Part shown: piece after piece, positions 63,110-64,000 of the stretch | How positions within the stretch are numbered: position 1 is the first letter of the stretch | Layout: every line of letters begins with the position of its first letter | Source of the DNA: a bacterium | Lineage (GTDB): Bacteria > Bacillota > Clostridia > Lachnospirales > Lachnospiraceae | DNA: 64,000 nt | NCBI GenBank assembly: GCA_004562765.1 | Contig: SFRL01000002.1 | Location: 1-64,000 of the forward strand | Reading direction: 5' to 3' | Program-made: the position numbers and the translations under genes | The notes under the pieces: model-generated | Database searches by the model: none | Seen by the model: only the letters and a program-made list of their open reading frames with translations | What the model was told of the DNA's origin: nothing

Positions 63110-63979
63110 TTATTTTGAAAAATCAGGAAAGTTAAACTTTGTTGCCTTGTTGTAATTCTTGTAGACAGCCGTTGTTTTTGCAGATGAGCATGAGAAAGAA
63201 AAACTCTCTGTCTCATCCGTACTCTCCTCATCCATGCCGCTCATCTCATTCATTGCTGCAGCCATATTCTTATAAAGGCTGTCACAAAATGCCGTCATAT
63301 CCATAGTCATCTTTACCGGCAGATAATTCTTCTTATTGATCCACAGGGTTATCTGGATCGGATCCGTTGATTTAAAATCAATGCCTAACTGTGCTAACTG
63401 CTCACTGTCGATTCCCATCGCCTGCATTGCTTCATCCATTGCTGAACCGTCCATCTTTGCTTCGATCTGTACCGTATCGATCTTATTTACTTTCACACTT
63501 TTCTTTACAATCTTTGCCGCGGAATACATAGATGTATCCAGCGAACCAGACATACCGGACATATTTTTATACAATTCCGTATAATCTTCCTTTTCGTAAG
63601 GTTCACCATCTACAGAAGTAAATGCATAGACTTTTCCCTTTGAAGTCTCTTTCAGGTAAACAACGCTCTTACTTGTCTGTGTCGTACCGGCAGCTGTAAC
63701 CTTCGATGTTGTGACAGCTTTTGACTTGATCGGATCCTGGAAGATGATCTGTTTATTCGTCTGCTTTATATCCATACTCTGTCCGTTCATATCCATCGTC
63801 ATGGAAGTTGTCTGCGTTGCCTCATAAGATTTTGCTTTTTTAGAAGCCTTCTCCATCTTTGTGAGATACTGCTTTGCAGTCAGTGTCGCGGCGCTTGCCG
63901 GTGTGACACTTCCCAACACACTGGCAGCCACTGCCAAAGTCAACAGACCTGCCATCAGTTTCTTCTTAATAATTCCCAT
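63110..63979 (-). CDS. Secreted LolA/LppX-like protein (DUF6612-type)
   Basis: 289 residues. Signal peptide MGIIKKKLMAGLLTLAVA with cleavage near PASA-A; no lipobox. The mature part is rich in Lys, Ser, Thr and Met, and reads as repeated beta strands with MTMDMNGQSMDIKQT, VVYLKETSKGKVYAF and ITLWINKKNYLPVKMTMDMT, the last being the pattern of LppX/LolA-like domains in clostridia. Probably binds a hydrophobic ligand outside the cell; inferred. AAGGAGG precedes the ATG. The promoter lies beyond the window. Confidence 0.75.
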   Translation of the reverse strand: MGIIKKKLMAGLLTLAVAASVLGSVTPASAATLTAKQYLTKMEKASKKAKSYEATQTTSMTMDMNGQSMDIKQTNKQIIFQDPIKSKAVTTSKVTAAGTTQTSKSVVYLKETSKGKVYAFTSVDGEPYEKEDYTELYKNMSGMSGSLDTSMYSAAKIVKKSVKVNKIDTVQIEAKMDGSAMDEAMQAMGIDSEQLAQLGIDFKSTDPIQITLWINKKNYLPVKMTMDMTAFCDSLYKNMAAAMNEMSGMDEESTDETESFSFSCSSAKTTAVYKNYNKATKFNFPDFSK

Positions 63980-64000
63980 CGTTCAATCCTCCTTGTATAT

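Noticed and set aside
1..64000. Prophage, insertion sequences, conjugative elements, toxin-antitoxin or defence islands
   Set aside because: No transposase, integrase, capsid, restriction, cas or toxin-antitoxin genes or long inverted repeats were seen; the gene content is core metabolism and cell-wall genes.

Overview
The window is about 64 kb of ordinary chromosome from a Gram-positive clostridium, most likely a member of the Lachnospiraceae. This is inferred from strong AGGAGG ribosome sites throughout, moderate GC, a pyruvate phosphate dikinase, a PurO-type IMP cyclohydrolase next to a stand-alone AICAR formyltransferase, a ZTP riboswitch in front of formate-tetrahydrofolate ligase, and gene orders such as era-(yqzL)-recO. 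I see no insertion sequence, prophage, CRISPR array, integrase or plasmid gene. Almost all genes lie on the minus strand; the plus-strand exceptions are fhs, a NUDIX hydrolase, an AraC regulator, a secreted Ig-like protein and tRNA-Leu.

Layout. 1-7.8 kb: a PocR-domain sensor kinase cut by the window edge, a radical SAM protein, ppdK, a glycyl-tRNA synthetase gene with a frame-breaking internal deletion, a lipoprotein and recO. 7.6-12.1 kb: yqzL-like, era, an M16 peptidase and a cold-shock gene. 12.3-21.1 kb: a tight biosynthetic run leuB-ilvD-ilvB-serC-serA-DUF1015-mscS (branched-chain amino acids and serine). 21.2-33.2 kb: one nearly gap-free run from an acyl-CoA thioesterase through polA, coaE, an FtsA-like ATPase, a metallo-beta-lactamase-fold hydrolase, an ACT protein, UPF0210, purO, AICAR transformylase and tgt, followed by yajC with its own promoter. 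33.3-39.9 kb: a 34-residue small protein, fhs under a ZTP riboswitch, a FliD-like protein with the remnant of a second copy nearby, an L,D-transpeptidase, a 54-residue protein and a LacI regulator. 40-44.8 kb: a maltodextrin-type ABC importer with malQ and a multi-operator promoter. 45-49.7 kb: NUDIX, DegV, DUF2520, a cytidylate-kinase-like protein, an ArsB/NhaD-type transporter and a lipoprotein. 49.9-53.2 kb: glgP divergent from an AraC regulator. 53.3-64 kb: secreted proteins, two convergent tRNA genes, an EAL-CBS-GGDEF protein, lysA, an amidase, mgtE with a probable attenuator leader, yyaL and a LolA/LppX-like secreted protein.

How the parts fit. Formyl-THF made by Fhs is the cosubstrate of the AICAR transformylase, and ZTP is the alarmone of low formyl-THF, so the riboswitch links these two loci. 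malQ, the ABC importer, the LacI repressor and glgP form a starch/maltodextrin uptake and breakdown set. SerA/SerC feed serine to the one-carbon pool.

The observations most worth checking are: a compact transcription-attenuation leader (promoter, 33-codon upstream ORF, antiterminator, terminator) in front of mgtE; the roughly 73-nt deletion that destroys the reading frame of an otherwise essential glycyl-tRNA synthetase gene; a scar consistent with microhomology-mediated deletion of a second FliD-like gene; and two well-supported very small proteins. I found no exotic multi-gene system, and I say so rather than force one.
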